From NCBI RefSeq assembly GCF_000319305.2, contig NZ_AMWJ02000001.1:1465001-1529000 (forward strand): a stretch of 64,000 nt of DNA, written 5' to 3'. The translations under genes were made by a program, and so were the position numbers. This document shows, in pieces, positions 1-11,590 of the stretch (the first letter of the stretch is position 1; every line of letters begins with the position of its first letter). Below the pieces are notes generated by a model. That model searched no databases. It saw nothing but the letters and a program-made list of their open reading frames with translations, and was not told where the DNA came from. Source of the DNA: Pseudomonas bharatica CSV86. Lineage in GTDB: Bacteria > Pseudomonadota > Gammaproteobacteria > Pseudomonadales > Pseudomonadaceae.

Positions 1-1936
<1,936 letters not shown>

Positions 1937-2070
1937 ATAACACCCAAGCAATCTGAGCTGAGAAGCCGGATTGTGGTGGTGAAGACGCAATGAACCGAAA
2001 GTTCGTGCAAACCACAAATGTCACATACCCGATTTGCCGAGGCGTCGAAAGACGAGTTGGCACACAGAAT
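1937..2070 (+). other. 23S-5S internal transcribed spacer
   Basis: This spacer of about 135 bases separates the 23S and 5S genes. It should carry pairing sequences for RNase III and RNase E processing of the precursor. I see no tRNA in it. The two short minus-strand ORFs that overlap it have no coding character. Confidence 0.8.
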
Positions 2071-2071
2071 T

Positions 2072-2188
2072 TCTTGACGACCATAGAGCATTGGAACCAC
2101 CTGATCCCATCCCGAACTCAGCAGTGAAACGATGCATCGCCGATGGTAGTGTGGAGCTTCTCCATGTGAGAGTAGGTCATCGTCAAGA
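2072..2188 (+). rRNA. rrf: 5S ribosomal RNA
   Basis: A full 5S gene of about 117 bases. The 5' end TTGACGACCATAGAGC pairs with the 3' end GTCATCGTCAAGA, and the conserved CCCGAACTCAG loop lies between. It is co-transcribed with the 23S gene and followed directly by a terminator. Confidence 0.96.
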
Positions 2189-2198
2189 TTAAATTCCG

Positions 2199-2235
2199 AA
2201 ACCCCTATCTGCGTATGCAGGTAGGGGTTTTGTCT
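2199..2235 (+). terminator. Rho-independent terminator of the rRNA operon
   Basis: An inverted repeat AACCCCTATCTGC / GCAGGTAGGGGTT closes on a short loop and is followed by TTTTGTCTTT. It sits 10 bases after 5S, as expected for the end of an rRNA operon. Confidence 0.93.
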
Positions 2236-2263
2236 TTATGGATCACGAGAATACAGCTACGAA

Positions 2264-2297
2264 AAAGGGCTTGCCTGGTAACCAGAGCAAGCCCTTT
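2264..2297. terminator. Bidirectional terminator between 5S and queD
   Basis: AAAGGGCTTGC pairs with GCAAGCCCTTT around a short loop. A-rich and T-containing flanks allow it to work for the minus-strand queD transcript and as a backup for the rRNA operon. Confidence 0.8.
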
Positions 2298-2316
2298 CTG
2301 GTGAAGCGCTAAACCA

Positions 2317-2673
2317 TCAGTCGCCGGTGTATTCGCATCCGCTGGTGCATGTCTCATGAATCCGCACTTTGCTCAACTCCGGCAGCAGCGGCTTGACCTG
2401 GTCCCAGATCCATTTGGCGATCACTTCGCTGGTCGGGTTTTCCAGACCGGGAATATCGTTGAGATAGTTGTGGTCGAGTTGTTCGTAGAGTGGCTTGAAG
2501 ATCGCCTTGATCTCGGAGAAGTCGCGGATCCAGCCGGTATGAGGATCGAGTGGGCCGGTCAGGTGCAGGGCGACCTTGAACGAGTGGCCATGCAGGCGAC
2601 CGCACTTGTGGCCGGCGGGAACGTTCGGCAGCCGGTGCGCCGATTCGAAGGTAAATTCTTTGAAGATTTCCAA
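2317..2673 (-). CDS. queD: 6-carboxy-5,6,7,8-tetrahydropterin synthase QueD
   Basis: QueD converts 7,8-dihydroneopterin triphosphate to 6-carboxytetrahydropterin, the second step of queuosine/7-deazaguanine synthesis in the cytoplasm. The protein is 118 aa from a TTG start that gives [16 protein letters not shown], the usual N terminus in Pseudomonas. An in-frame TTG nine bases upstream (2682) would add MDI and cannot be excluded. Visible family features are the zinc histidines (H13 in ESAH, H28 and H30 in RLHGHSF), the CGRLHGH motif with catalytic Cys24, and a second HET motif near the C terminus. It stands alone between the rRNA operon and a patatin-like gene, and no other queuosine gene is nearby. 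Confidence 0.95.
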   Translation of the reverse strand: MEIFKEFTFESAHRLPNVPAGHKCGRLHGHSFKVALHLTGPLDPHTGWIRDFSEIKAIFKPLYEQLDHNYLNDIPGLENPTSEVIAKWIWDQVKPLLPELSKVRIHETCTSGCEYTGD

Positions 2674-2721
2674 AATATCCAACTCTGAAAGCCAATGCTG
2701 TCGCGCAGTTTACCAGCAAGG

Positions 2722-3801
2722 TCACGACAAGGGTTGCAGATGGTCGCCCAGCCCTCGCTCGACCAGCTCCAGGAAACTGTCGCCCAGGCGCTGGCTTTCG
2801 GTCATTGCGGTACGCCAGTAACGTTGGCGGCTGGCAGCATCGCCCATGAAGCGCTTGAAGTCGCTTCGATCGGGCAACTTGCCATAGGGCAGCCGGGCCA
2901 GATACTGGGGCGACGGTGCCAGCAGTACCACGTTCTTCAGCCTTTCTGTATCGCCGCGCCGCCAGGGCAGGGCCTTGTCGAACCAGCCGGGAATCACCTT
3001 GTCGGTGAAATGCGGGTAGAGCACGATGTCGCCACCGCTATAGGGCAGGTCGAGGTGATAGTCGAGCAGACCGCCATCGCGATAGGTGCCGGAGCCTGCT
3101 CCCGGGATGTCGCGCACGCCTTCCATGACCATCGGGATCGAGCCGGACGCCAGCAAGGCATGGCGCAGGTTGTCGGTCGCCAATGGCAGGCAGCGCGACG
3201 GGAAGTCCGTCAGGGTTCCAAGCGGCGGCGCGCTGCGGGCGTCGTGCAGAATGATGCGTTCGAAGTGCCTGGCCAGGCGTGGCCGACCGATGAGGTTATC
3301 GGCAATCACCGAGGACAGCCCCAGCCCCAGGCGCGCGCGGTGATCCTCGGCAAGCAGGCCATGGCTCTTCACTACCATGATGTTCAAGCGATACAGCGGG
3401 TTATCCAGGACTCTGGCATCGCGGCCTTCAAGCAGATCATCAAGCATGCGCTGGCAACTGCGGCTGACTTCGGCTTGGGTCACGCCTTTGGCGAAGTCTT
3501 GCGCCGTGTACAGCTCACCCAGGCGGCGGATCGCTTTGGTCGGATCCGGCAGGCAGGCACTGGCGAAGCGCCAGGAACCAATCGAGGCGCCTATCAGCGC
3601 CCGCTCCCGTGGCGCCCGGGGCAGCCATTCACCGAACAAGGCCAGGTCCAGCCCCTGGATACCCAGCGCCTTGGGGCCACCTGCAGCACCCGGTAGCACT
3701 CCGACATCTGCCGCGCTCAGCCCGTTTTCGCGTATGCGCGCCAATGCGCGTTTGCCAGCCTTGAGGGTCAGCGCAGGAAAGGGTGTATGGATGGCGGTCA
3801 T
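2722..3801 (-). CDS. Patatin-like phospholipase family protein
   Basis: A 359-aa protein with the hallmarks of the patatin fold: a Gly-rich oxyanion-hole segment (GAAGGPKALG, residues 38-47), a GASIG nucleophile elbow at 71-75 with Ser73, and a DGG motif at about 242-244 supplying the catalytic Asp. The family hydrolyses acyl esters of phospholipids. The substrate here is unknown. There is no signal peptide or membrane segment, so it is probably cytosolic or peripheral. It lies 48 bases downstream of the queD start on the same strand, but a functional link is not evident. The family assignment is firm and the physiological role is not. Confidence 0.85.
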   Translation of the reverse strand: MTAIHTPFPALTLKAGKRALARIRENGLSAADVGVLPGAAGGPKALGIQGLDLALFGEWLPRAPRERALIGASIGSWRFASACLPDPTKAIRRLGELYTAQDFAKGVTQAEVSRSCQRMLDDLLEGRDARVLDNPLYRLNIMVVKSHGLLAEDHRARLGLGLSSVIADNLIGRPRLARHFERIILHDARSAPPLGTLTDFPSRCLPLATDNLRHALLASGSIPMVMEGVRDIPGAGSGTYRDGGLLDYHLDLPYSGGDIVLYPHFTDKVIPGWFDKALPWRRGDTERLKNVVLLAPSPQYLARLPYGKLPDRSDFKRFMGDAASRQRYWRTAMTESQRLGDSFLELVERGLGDHLQPLS

Positions 3802-3942
3802 TGGATCGGCTCGCTACGGGTTGACTGGCGAGTATAAGCCGCAGCGTACCGCGCTATCATGTCGCCAGCTATTTTCAGCTTCAATTAAGTTCGGCTGGTT
3901 AGACTTTCCACCGTACCCGATTGATAACGATGGAGAAACATG

Positions 3943-4251
3943 ATGAAAACTTTCACTGCCCTGTTCGCCGCCGCTACCCTTGCCCTGGGTGCCAATGTCG
4001 CCCTGGCCAAGGACGTGCAACCCGACCAAGTAGTGAAGCTGGTGCAGAGCCAGCAGATCCAGTCGCTCGATGTCCTGAAACAGAAGGCCCTTGAGCAGCA
4101 CTCTGGTTCGACCGTCACCGACAGCGAACTGGAAGAAGAGTACGGCCGCTACATCTATAAGGTCGAACTGCGGGACGCGCAGAACGTCGAGTGGGATGTG
4201 GACCTGGACGCCAAGACCGGTGAAGTGCTGAAGAACGAACGAGATAGCTGA
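3943..4251 (+). CDS. PepSY domain protein, first of a tandem pair
   Basis: A 102-aa exported protein. The first 23 residues form a signal peptide ending ALA, and the rest is one PepSY domain (a beta-rich domain ending in the typical WDVDLDAKTGEVLK). PepSY proteins are periplasmic and often occur beside two-component systems. The ATG at 3943 has GGAG eight bases upstream, and an ATG at 3940 is an alternative. The stop overlaps the next start as TGATG, so the four genes to 6552 form one translationally coupled operon. I infer a periplasmic accessory role for the sensor kinase at 5230. The layout recalls the bqs/car Fe(II)/Ca2+-responsive operon of P. aeruginosa, but I cannot confirm orthology. 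Confidence 0.88.
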   Translation: MKTFTALFAAATLALGANVALAKDVQPDQVVKLVQSQQIQSLDVLKQKALEQHSGSTVTDSELEEEYGRYIYKVELRDAQNVEWDVDLDAKTGEVLKNERDS

Positions 4252-4565
4252 TGACACGTCTTGCCCTGGGCATCCGCTGGCCGCTGCTGGCACTGTTGGC
4301 GGTATGCTCCCTGGCCCTGGCCCGCGACCTCGACCAGGACGAAGCCCTGGCCCTGCGTCGCGACGGGGTCATCCTGCCGCTTGAACAACTGCTGCAAGCC
4401 GCCCTGGGACGCTATCCCGGGGCGCGCCTGCTGGAAGCGGAGCTGGAAGAGGATGACGATGTCTATGTCTACGAAGTCGAGTTGCTGACCGGTGAAGGTG
4501 TCGTACGCGAAATCAAGCTCGATGCCGCCAGCGGCACCCTGCTCAAAGATGAGGAAGATGATTGA
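4251..4565 (+). CDS. PepSY domain protein, second of a tandem pair
   Basis: A 104-aa protein with a signal peptide of about 24 residues (hydrophobic [13 protein letters not shown], cut before RDLDQDEA) and one PepSY domain. It is a diverged paralogue of the preceding gene: both share an L(L/E)E-x-E-(x)-Y-x-Y-x-VEL core and a D(A)xxGxxLK(D/N)E end. This copy is markedly acidic (ELEEDDD and DEEDD). It starts inside the stop of the first PepSY gene and its own stop overlaps the response-regulator start (TGATG). The acidic surface would suit binding of a divalent cation, which is inference. Confidence 0.87.
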   Translation: MTRLALGIRWPLLALLAVCSLALARDLDQDEALALRRDGVILPLEQLLQAALGRYPGARLLEAELEEDDDVYVYEVELLTGEGVVREIKLDAASGTLLKDEEDD

Positions 4566-5233
4566 TGCGCCTGCTATTGGTCGAGGACAACGTCTCGCTC
4601 GCCGATGAACTGACGGCCAGCCTGCAACGCCTGGGCTATGCGGTGGACTGGCTGGCCGATGGCCGCGACGCCGTGTACCAGGGCGCCAGCGAACCTTACG
4701 ACCTGATCGTGCTGGACCTTGGCCTGCCCGGTATCCCGGGGCTCGAAGTGCTGCGCCAGTGGCGTGCCGGCGGTTTGGTCACGCCGGTGCTGATCCTGAC
4801 CGCGCGCGGCTCCTGGGCCGACCGGATCGAAGGACTCAAGGCCGGCGCCGACGACTACCTGAGCAAGCCTTTCCATCCCGAAGAACTGCAACTGCGCATC
4901 CAGTCCCTGCTGCGCCGCGCTCGCGGCCTGGCCAACCAGCCGACCCTGGAGGCCGCCGGCCTGCATCTGGATGAAGGCCGTCAGTGCGTCAGCCGCAGCG
5001 GCGAGGATGTGCAACTCACCGCCGCGGAATTCCGCCTGCTGCGCTATTTCATGCTGCACCCGCAGCAGATCCTGTCGAAGAGCCATCTCGCCGAGCACCT
5101 CTACAACGGTGAAACCGAACGCGATTCCAATGTGCTGGAAGTCCATGTCAACCACCTGCGTCGCAAGCTTGGCCGCAGCGTGATCGAAACCCATCGCGGC
5201 CAGGGTTACCGCTTTGGCGGGGCGTTGCAGTGA
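4565..5233 (+). CDS. OmpR/PhoP-family response regulator
   Basis: A 222-aa DNA-binding response regulator. Residues 1-115 form the receiver domain, with phosphoacceptor Asp51 in VLDLGLPG, the acidic pair E7/D8 in LLVEDN, and the conserved Lys in LSKPF. Residues about 128-220 are a winged-helix Trans_reg_C domain ending [10 protein letters not shown]. The ATG at 4565 overlaps the stop of the upstream PepSY gene. The sensor kinase follows with a GTGA overlap, so the pair is cognate. It resembles PhoP/QseB/PmrA/CarR-type regulators, and the target genes are unknown but likely include its own operon. Confidence 0.93.
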   Translation: MRLLLVEDNVSLADELTASLQRLGYAVDWLADGRDAVYQGASEPYDLIVLDLGLPGIPGLEVLRQWRAGGLVTPVLILTARGSWADRIEGLKAGADDYLSKPFHPEELQLRIQSLLRRARGLANQPTLEAAGLHLDEGRQCVSRSGEDVQLTAAEFRLLRYFMLHPQQILSKSHLAEHLYNGETERDSNVLEVHVNHLRRKLGRSVIETHRGQGYRFGGALQ

Positions 5234-6552
5234 GGTCGATCCAGTCGCGCCTCAGCCTCGGCCTGGTTGGAACATTGGTGGTGGTCGGGCTGGCCCTGGC
5301 CCAGGTCAGCCTGTGGCTGTTCGAGGTGGGGCTGCACCGCTATCTGGAAAGCGGCCTGCGCAAGGAAAGCGAAAACCTGCTGATGGCCCTGGTCCAGGGG
5401 CCCAACGGCATGGAGCTGGATCAGCGGCGCATCTCCGCGGCCTACAACCGGCAGTTTTCCGGCTATTACTTCCGTATCGACTTCGACAGCCAGACCTGGC
5501 GGTCTCGCTCATTGTGGGACACCGAGTTGCCCAAGCCGGCCACCGCCGGCCTGCACGACGGTCTTGAACTCGGCCCGGCAGGCCAGCAGTTGCTGGTGCT
5601 GCGCGCCGATTACCGGCGCCAGGGCCAGGCCATTTCCATCAGCGTCGCCCAGGACTATACGCCCATGCGCGATGGCTTTCGCCGCATGCAGCAGATCGGC
5701 CTGGGCCTCGGCCTGCTGGCGTTGGTGCTGGTGCTGGTGCTGCAACGCCTGATCGTCACCCGATCGTTGCGTCCGCTGGAGCGTTCCCGCGAGCAGATTG
5801 CCCAATTGCAACAGGGCAAGCGCACCCAGTTGGACAGCGAAGTGCCTGGCGAGCTGGAACCCCTGGTTGCCCAGATCAACCACCTGCTGGCCCACACGGA
5901 GGACAGCCTGCGCCGCTCGCGCAATGCGCTGGGCAATCTCGGCCATGCGCTCAAGACGCCCCTGGCGGTGCTGCTTAGCCTGGCATCCAGCGAGCGTCTG
6001 AAGGACGCCCCGGAGCTGGCCGCGCAGTTGCGCGAGCAACTGGAGCAGATCCAGCAGCGCCTCAGCCGTGAACTCAACCGTGCCCGCCTGGCTGGCGATG
6101 CCTTGCCCGGGGCGCACTTCGATTGCGATGTGGAACTCCCGGGCCTGCTCTCGACCCTGGGCATGATCCATGGTGATGGCCTGCTGATCCGTCACGATGT
6201 GCCGGATGGCCTGTCGCTGCCCTGGGACCGCGAGGACCTTCTGGAACTGCTCGGCAATCTGCTGGACAACGCCTGCAAATGGGCCGACGGCGAAGTATGC
6301 CTGGGCATTCGCCAGACGCTGGAGAGCTACCTGCTGTGGGTCGACGACGACGGTCCGGGGATTCCCGAGGATGCGCGCCTGGGTGTGCTGGAGCGCGGCG
6401 CGCGCCTGGATGAACAGGTCGCCGGGCATGGGCTCGGGCTGGGCATCGTGCGCGATATCGTCGAGGCCTGGCGTGGCCGGATGGACCTGCAGGCAAGTCC
6501 GCTGGGCGGCTTGCGGGTGCATATCGAACTGCCGAGGCGGGCAGGGCGCTGA
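5230..6552 (+). CDS. Two-component sensor histidine kinase (PhoQ/EnvZ-like)
   Basis: A 440-aa inner-membrane kinase starting with GTG inside the stop of the regulator. Membrane segments lie at about residues 10-32 and 155-175 and enclose a periplasmic domain of some 120 residues. HAMP-like linker, H-box GHALKTPL with phosphoacceptor His239, N-box [10 protein letters not shown], and G boxes DDDGPGIP and GHGLGLGIV follow. The [10 protein letters not shown] form of the H-box is typical of the PhoQ-like group. The co-encoded periplasmic PepSY proteins suggest modulation of sensing. I do not see an RExxE iron motif in the periplasmic loop, so an Fe(II) ligand is not supported by sequence. Confidence 0.93.
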   Translation: MRSIQSRLSLGLVGTLVVVGLALAQVSLWLFEVGLHRYLESGLRKESENLLMALVQGPNGMELDQRRISAAYNRQFSGYYFRIDFDSQTWRSRSLWDTELPKPATAGLHDGLELGPAGQQLLVLRADYRRQGQAISISVAQDYTPMRDGFRRMQQIGLGLGLLALVLVLVLQRLIVTRSLRPLERSREQIAQLQQGKRTQLDSEVPGELEPLVAQINHLLAHTEDSLRRSRNALGNLGHALKTPLAVLLSLASSERLKDAPELAAQLREQLEQIQQRLSRELNRARLAGDALPGAHFDCDVELPGLLSTLGMIHGDGLLIRHDVPDGLSLPWDREDLLELLGNLLDNACKWADGEVCLGIRQTLESYLLWVDDDGPGIPEDARLGVLERGARLDEQVAGHGLGLGIVRDIVEAWRGRMDLQASPLGGLRVHIELPRRAGR

Positions 6553-6573
6553 GGCCCTGCCCGATGGGCCGGA

Positions 6574-8721
6574 TTACACCTTGAAGTGATCCATCAAGCC
6601 CTGCTGCTGGTTGGCCAGGCTGTTCAGCGCCTGGCTGACCCGCGCCGATTCCTCCGCCTGGTGCGACAAGGATTCGGTGACATCGCGGATTGTCGCTACG
6701 TTGCCGCTGATCTCTTCGGCGACCGCACTTTGTTCCTCGGCGGCGCTGGCGATCTGCAGGTTCATATCGGTGATCACCGCTACCGCCTCGCCGATCTGGC
6801 GCAGCGCGGTCACCGCCTGGCCGACCTGTTCGACGCTGCCCTGGGCCTGGCGATGGCTGCTGTCCATGGCACCCACCACCTCGCGGGTGCCAGCCTGCAG
6901 TTGCTCGATCACATGACGGGTTTCTTCCACCGATTCCTGGGTGCGCTGGGCCAGGTTGCGCACCTCGTCGGCAACCACCGCGAAGCCGCGTCCGGCCTCA
7001 CCGGCACGGGCCGCTTCGATGGCTGCGTTGAGCGCCAGCAGGTTGGTCTGCTCGGCGATGGAGCGGATCACTTCCAGTACCGAGCCGATTTTCTCGCTGT
7101 TATCCGCCAGGCCTTCGACCTGGCCCATGGCAGTGCTCATGTTGGCGGCCAGGGTGCCGATGCTGTTGGTGGTCTGGTCGATCACCGCCAGGCCCTGGCG
7201 GGTCGCCTGGTCCACGTCCCGCGCCGCCTGGGCCGCTTGTGCCGCGCTGCGGGCGACATCGTGGGCGGTAGCGCTCATCTCGTGGGACGCAGTGGCGACC
7301 TGGTCGACCTGACGGTATTGCTGCTCCATGCCGGCACTGGTCTGGCTGGCGATGGCCGACGACTTGTCGGCAGTATCTCGCGCTGCGTGCACCGAGCTTT
7401 TCACTTCGGCGATGGTCGGCTGCAGTTTGTCGAGGAAGCGATTGAACCAGCCGGCCAGTTCGCCCAATTCGTCCTGCTTGGCGTAGGCCAGGCGGCTGGT
7501 CAGGTCGCCATCGCCGCTGGCGATCTCGCGCAGGCGGTGGGCAACGTGGAGGATCGGCCGGGTCACGCCGCGGGCCAGCAGCCAGATCAGCAGCAGGCCG
7601 ACCACCGCCGCCAGCAGGCCCAGGGCCAGTTCGATCATGGCGCCGCTGGTATTGCGCTGGTCCAGCTCCTGCTTGAGCGCTTCGGCCGGGCCGGTCAGGG
7701 CGCTTTCCGGTACATCCAGCAGGACGCCCCAAGGCTTGGCACCGGGCGTCGGAGCGAACGAGGCAAGCACCTTCAGGCGGCCTTCGTGCTGGATGCTGTG
7801 CAGCGCGGTGCCATCACCCAGCAGGCGCATCAGCTCGGCGCCGCTGGCCGTGTCGATGTCCGCATAGCGCTTGGCCAGCTTGCTGGCGTCCGGGCTGTAG
7901 CCGGCAAGCAGGCCGGCCGGGCTGATGATGCCGATCCGCGTCTGTCCGCCATAGAGCCTGGCGCTGGCGTCCTTGCTCAAGGCCTGCAGGCTGTTCAGGT
8001 TGATATCGATGGACAGGGTGGCGATGACCTTGTCGTTGACGATCAACGGGAACACGATGCTGGTCATCAGTACCTGCTGGCCGGCGATCTCGTAGAAGTA
8101 CGGCTCGGTGATGCAAGACTTGCGCGTGGTACGCGGGCATACCGACCAGGTGTTGGCCGGCTCGCCGCTCGGTCCGATGCTGGTGTCGGCCATGTCCTTT
8201 TCCGGCAGGGCCATGGAGGTCAACTGGCCCGCGGTCGGTTGCGACCAGTACAGGGCGAAGCGTCCGGTCTCGTTGCTGCCCAGGGCATCCTGGTTGGCGA
8301 AAAGCGTGTCCTTGCCGTCGAGGGCGTTGGGTTCGAACACCAGCGACAGGCCAAGCAGGTCCGGGTTGGCCTGCAGTGCCGAGCGCACCTGGCGGGTCAT
8401 GTCCTCGCGCAGGTCGAAGGCATCGAGGAAGCGCTTTTCTGCCTGTTCACGCAGGAACAGCACCTGGCGCGCAAACCCGGCGCCGTACTGATAGGCATCC
8501 ATGAACTGCCGACGGATGGTCAGCGCCTGGACTTCGCCCTGGGACTCGATGCGGCTCTCGGCCGCTTCGGTGAGCATCTGCATGCTGCTGGCCTTGACCA
8601 GCTCCGTCGTGTGCTCCATGCGATACAGCGAAAGACCGACCAGCAGGGTGACGATGCCGGCAAGGCAAAGTCCGGCCAGCAGAGTGATCTTCCATTGGAT
8701 GGAAAGCTGTCTGAACGACAT
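6574..8721 (-). CDS. Methyl-accepting chemotaxis protein with dCache sensor
   Basis: A 715-aa chemoreceptor. It has an N-terminal membrane helix (about residues 12-32), a periplasmic dCache_1 domain of some 320 residues, a second membrane helix near 360-385, a HAMP domain, and a signalling domain with the invariant tip ending [20 protein letters not shown]. It reports to CheA/CheW. The chosen ATG gives [15 protein letters not shown] and has AAGGAT upstream; a longer frame to 8778 is less likely. The ligand pocket contains GRF-x-x-YW and a PYFYEIAG segment resembling polyamine/amine-type dCache receptors such as McpU. That ligand guess is weak inference. Confidence 0.94.
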   Translation of the reverse strand: MSFRQLSIQWKITLLAGLCLAGIVTLLVGLSLYRMEHTTELVKASSMQMLTEAAESRIESQGEVQALTIRRQFMDAYQYGAGFARQVLFLREQAEKRFLDAFDLREDMTRQVRSALQANPDLLGLSLVFEPNALDGKDTLFANQDALGSNETGRFALYWSQPTAGQLTSMALPEKDMADTSIGPSGEPANTWSVCPRTTRKSCITEPYFYEIAGQQVLMTSIVFPLIVNDKVIATLSIDINLNSLQALSKDASARLYGGQTRIGIISPAGLLAGYSPDASKLAKRYADIDTASGAELMRLLGDGTALHSIQHEGRLKVLASFAPTPGAKPWGVLLDVPESALTGPAEALKQELDQRNTSGAMIELALGLLAAVVGLLLIWLLARGVTRPILHVAHRLREIASGDGDLTSRLAYAKQDELGELAGWFNRFLDKLQPTIAEVKSSVHAARDTADKSSAIASQTSAGMEQQYRQVDQVATASHEMSATAHDVARSAAQAAQAARDVDQATRQGLAVIDQTTNSIGTLAANMSTAMGQVEGLADNSEKIGSVLEVIRSIAEQTNLLALNAAIEAARAGEAGRGFAVVADEVRNLAQRTQESVEETRHVIEQLQAGTREVVGAMDSSHRQAQGSVEQVGQAVTALRQIGEAVAVITDMNLQIASAAEEQSAVAEEISGNVATIRDVTESLSHQAEESARVSQALNSLANQQQGLMDHFKV

Positions 8722-8990
8722 TGGCGAAATCCTTTGAACCATTAGAGATAGACACGCCGACTGTATCGGCCTTTGCATCGGTTTCTTTATTCAAACGTTC
8801 AATTTAATTGCGTCCTTTTCGTTCATCGACGCGACCCCTGCTCCGCTGTGGGCCGCTGCGCTTTGACAATGGGGGAGGCCTCCTTCAGAGTGTGCGCCTT
8901 CCACATTACATACCGTCATTCGGCCAGGGCCCCAGGGCATATCTGTCGCCGACGCTAGTGCTTTTTCATCGTTTCAAGAGGCTGGAAAGA
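8722..8990. other. Divergent intergenic region, chemoreceptor / antiporter
   Basis: This gap of 269 bases holds the promoters of the leftward chemoreceptor and the rightward carrier. It is AT-richer around 8775-8815. I see no repeat, RNA or convincing short gene in it. Confidence 0.5.
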
Positions 8991-10310
8991 ATGAATGCAG
9001 TCATTGCCGCGGTCGGCATCATGCTGGTGCTGAGCCTGTCCCGCGTGCATGTGGTCATCGCCCTGATCATTGGTGCGCTTGTGGGCGGGCTGGTCGGGGG
9101 CCTGGGGATCGAGGGTACGCTCAAGGCCTTCAATGGCGGCCTGGGTGGAGGGGCCACGGTGGCGTTGTCCTACGCCTTGCTCGGCGCCTTCGCCGTGGCC
9201 ATCGCCAAATCCGGACTGGCCCATGCCCTGGCCGACCGGGCCCTGGCGATGTTCCATGGGCAGCGCGACGGCCAGGGCGGAAAAATCAAATGGCTATTGA
9301 TCGGGCTGATGCTGGTCGTGGCGATCGCGTCGCAGAACCTGCTGCCAATCCATATCGCCTTCATTCCGCTGCTGGTGCCGCCGCTGCTCTATGTACTGAC
9401 GCGGCTGCAGATCGACCGGCGCCTGGTGGCCTGCGTCATCACCTTCGGCCTGATCACCCCGTACATGTTCCTGCCAGTGGGCTTCGGCAATATCTTCCTC
9501 AACGAAATCCTGCTGGCCAACGTGGCCCGTAGCGGCGTCGATATCAGTGGCGTCAACGTCACCCATGCCATGGCCATCCCGGCGGCGGGCATGCTCGCCG
9601 GGCTGCTGATTGCGGTGTTCTTCAGTTATCGCAAGAAGCGCGTATACGATCTGGAAAAGATCGAGCAGGTCGAGCAGGTGGCGGTCAGCTACAACCCGCT
9701 GACGCTCCTGATTGCCGGCTGTGCGATCGCGGCGGCGTTCATCGTCCAGTTGTGGCTGGACTCGATGATCATCGGCGCGCTGGCGGGTTTCCTGATCTTC
9801 TCGGTTTCCGGCATCGTCCGCTGGAAGGACACCGACGACCTGTTCACCGAAGGCATGAAGATGATGGCGATGATCGGCTTCATCATGATCGCTGCCTCCG
9901 GCTTTGCCGAAGTGATGAAAGCCACCGGGGAGGTGAAGACCCTGGTCGAGGCGTCGGCGGTGTGGATCGACCACAGCAAGGGCATCGGCGCGTTGCTGAT
10001 GCTGCTGGTGGGCCTGCTGGTGACCATGGGCATCGGTTCTTCGTTCTCGACCGTGCCGATCCTTGCGGCGATCTTCGTGCCGTTGTGCGTGCAACTGGGC
10101 TTCGACCCGATCGCCACGGTCTGCATCGTCGGTACGGCGGGGGCGCTGGGTGATGCCGGGTCGCCGGCCTCGGACTCGACCCTCGGGCCGACTTCCGGGC
10201 TGAACGTCGATGGCCAGCATCACCACATCTGGGACACCGTGGTGCCCACCTTCATCCACTACAACCTGCCGCTGCTGGCGGCGGGGTGGGTGGCGGCGAT
10301 GGTGCTGTAA
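8991..10310 (+). CDS. Na+/H+ antiporter family protein (YuiF-like carrier)
   Basis: A 439-aa polytopic inner-membrane protein with about 11-12 hydrophobic segments. It contains the motifs [14 protein letters not shown] near residue 55, the proline-rich half [16 protein letters not shown], and a late [20 protein letters not shown] signature typical of the Na+/H+ antiporter (NhaC-related) family that also includes B. subtilis YuiF, an amino-acid carrier. It should exchange cations or move a small amino acid. Substrate cannot be decided from sequence. The ATG at 8991 starts the hydrophobic [12 protein letters not shown] longer open frame upstream lacks coding character. Confidence 0.88.
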   Translation: MNAVIAAVGIMLVLSLSRVHVVIALIIGALVGGLVGGLGIEGTLKAFNGGLGGGATVALSYALLGAFAVAIAKSGLAHALADRALAMFHGQRDGQGGKIKWLLIGLMLVVAIASQNLLPIHIAFIPLLVPPLLYVLTRLQIDRRLVACVITFGLITPYMFLPVGFGNIFLNEILLANVARSGVDISGVNVTHAMAIPAAGMLAGLLIAVFFSYRKKRVYDLEKIEQVEQVAVSYNPLTLLIAGCAIAAAFIVQLWLDSMIIGALAGFLIFSVSGIVRWKDTDDLFTEGMKMMAMIGFIMIAASGFAEVMKATGEVKTLVEASAVWIDHSKGIGALLMLLVGLLVTMGIGSSFSTVPILAAIFVPLCVQLGFDPIATVCIVGTAGALGDAGSPASDSTLGPTSGLNVDGQHHHIWDTVVPTFIHYNLPLLAAGWVAAMVL

Positions 10311-10338
10311 GCTCAGGATCGATGGTGTCGAGCGCGGA

Positions 10339-10370
10339 CCTGTGGGAGCTGGCTTGCCAGCGATGAGGCC
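10339..10370. repeat. REP element, single half
   Basis: One copy of the family core GCTGGCTTGCCAGCGAT with its flanks. It lies between the convergent antiporter and FecR genes. Unlike most copies in this window it has no inverted partner. Confidence 0.85.
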
Positions 10371-10391
10371 GGTCCTGGCGACGGAGGAGTA

Positions 10392-11408
10392 TCAGCCCTT
10401 CTTCGGCGGCGGCGAAATCCGGTTCAACACCGTGTCGCCGTTCTTGTCCTGGGTCAGGTACACCGGCAGCACCTTGGGCAAGGTGCGCACCAGCTTTTTC
10501 ACATCGCTGGTGTTGTAGATCCCGCTGATGCGCACGCTGCCGGTGCTGGCATCGGCCAGGCGCAGAGGGCTGTCGAGGTAGCGGTTGATCAGCGGCAGGG
10601 CCTGGTCGAGGGTGAGGTTGTCGATCACCAGCTTGCCATTGCGCCATGCCAGGCTGGGGTCATTGGCATAAGTCTGGTTCAGGCTCGGTTCGAGATCGCC
10701 GGTTTGGTAGGCGGCCTGCATGCCCGGGCCGAGACGGTAGCCGCTGCCGAGCTTGAAGCTCTCGCTGCTGACCAGCACCGAACCTTCCACCAGGGTCACC
10801 TTGACCTGGTCGCGGTACTTCCAGACGTTGAAACGGGTGCCGGTGACTTCGGTCTGGCCGTTGCCGGCGCGGACCACGAACGGGTGCCGTGAATCGTGAT
10901 GGACCGTGAAGAACGCCTCGCCCTTGCTCAGGGTGACCCGGCGCTGGTCCTTGAAATTCATGTAGCGCAGGGAGGTGCCGAGGTTCAATTCCACCTCGCT
11001 GCCATCACCAAGGGTGACGGTGCGACGGCTATCAGTGCTTTGCACCGACTGGTAATCGTTGGGCAGCCAGCCTTGGTCCCAGCCGACCCAGCCGGCCAGG
11101 GGCAGGGCCAGCAAGGCGATGACTGCCGCCGACGCATAGTGCCGGGCACGTTGTGGCTGCTGCCGGGGCTTGAGCGGCAATTGCAGGATTTGCGCAGGGG
11201 CAGGCGAGCGGGGAAGCTGGTCGGCAGTTATCCAGATATCCTGCATCGCCTCGAACTCACGACGGTGCAGCGGGCTGGCCGTCAGCCACTCGGCGAACTC
11301 GGCCTGTTCCTGTTCAGTGCAGTCGTCAGCGTGCAAGCGCATGCACCAATGCGCAGCGGCATCGGTAATGGCGTTGAGTTCGTCGTCGCTGGGGCTGGCC
11401 TGATTCAT
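10392..11408 (-). CDS. FecR-like transmembrane anti-sigma factor without adjacent sigma gene
   Basis: A 338-aa FecR-family protein. It has an N-terminal DUF4880 region (AAHWCMRL...FAEWLTASPLHRREFE, residues about 15-52), one membrane helix near 90-110, a periplasmic FecR domain with RRTVTLGDGSEVELN, and a C-terminal DUF4974 region. Such proteins hold or activate an ECF sigma factor in response to a TonB-dependent receptor. Here no FecI or receptor gene adjoins it: the antiporter is convergent and an acyl-CoA dehydrogenase gene lies upstream behind a terminator. ATG 11408 has GGGAG upstream; an in-frame ATG at 11468 is less likely. Its partner must be elsewhere or lost. Confidence 0.9.
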   Translation of the reverse strand: MNQASPSDDELNAITDAAAHWCMRLHADDCTEQEQAEFAEWLTASPLHRREFEAMQDIWITADQLPRSPAPAQILQLPLKPRQQPQRARHYASAAVIALLALPLAGWVGWDQGWLPNDYQSVQSTDSRRTVTLGDGSEVELNLGTSLRYMNFKDQRRVTLSKGEAFFTVHHDSRHPFVVRAGNGQTEVTGTRFNVWKYRDQVKVTLVEGSVLVSSESFKLGSGYRLGPGMQAAYQTGDLEPSLNQTYANDPSLAWRNGKLVIDNLTLDQALPLINRYLDSPLRLADASTGSVRISGIYNTSDVKKLVRTLPKVLPVYLTQDKNGDTVLNRISPPPKKG

Positions 11409-11551
11409 TGATACTCCCGGTTTTGGCCATTCTACCCCTGCGTGGCGGGGCTCCGGAACCGAGATCATGGCGAATCACTATCAGTTGTGAGATTTATTTG
11501 CAGTAAATCCGCTGCAAAGCCGGCTTTTCCGCACAAACCAACCGGCGGTCG

Positions 11552-11580
11552 GAAAACCGGCACGCTCGGGCGTGCCGGGA
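11552..11580 (-). terminator. Rho-independent terminator after acyl-CoA dehydrogenase gene
   Basis: On the minus strand CCGGCACG pairs with CGTGCCGG and is followed by TTTT. It lies 11 bases past the stop of the acyl-CoA dehydrogenase gene and separates it from the FecR-like gene. Confidence 0.82.
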
Positions 11581-11590
11581 TATCCGCCGT

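Noticed and set aside
3943..6552. Naming the kinase/regulator pair BqsS/BqsR or CarS/CarR
   Set aside because: The operon layout is suggestive, but the periplasmic RExxE iron motif is not seen, so orthology is unproven.
6586..8745. A 719-aa plus-strand ORF antisense to the chemoreceptor
   Set aside because: Composition is that of a high-GC shadow frame (His/Gly/Asp/Gln-rich, no domains), while the minus strand encodes a complete MCP.
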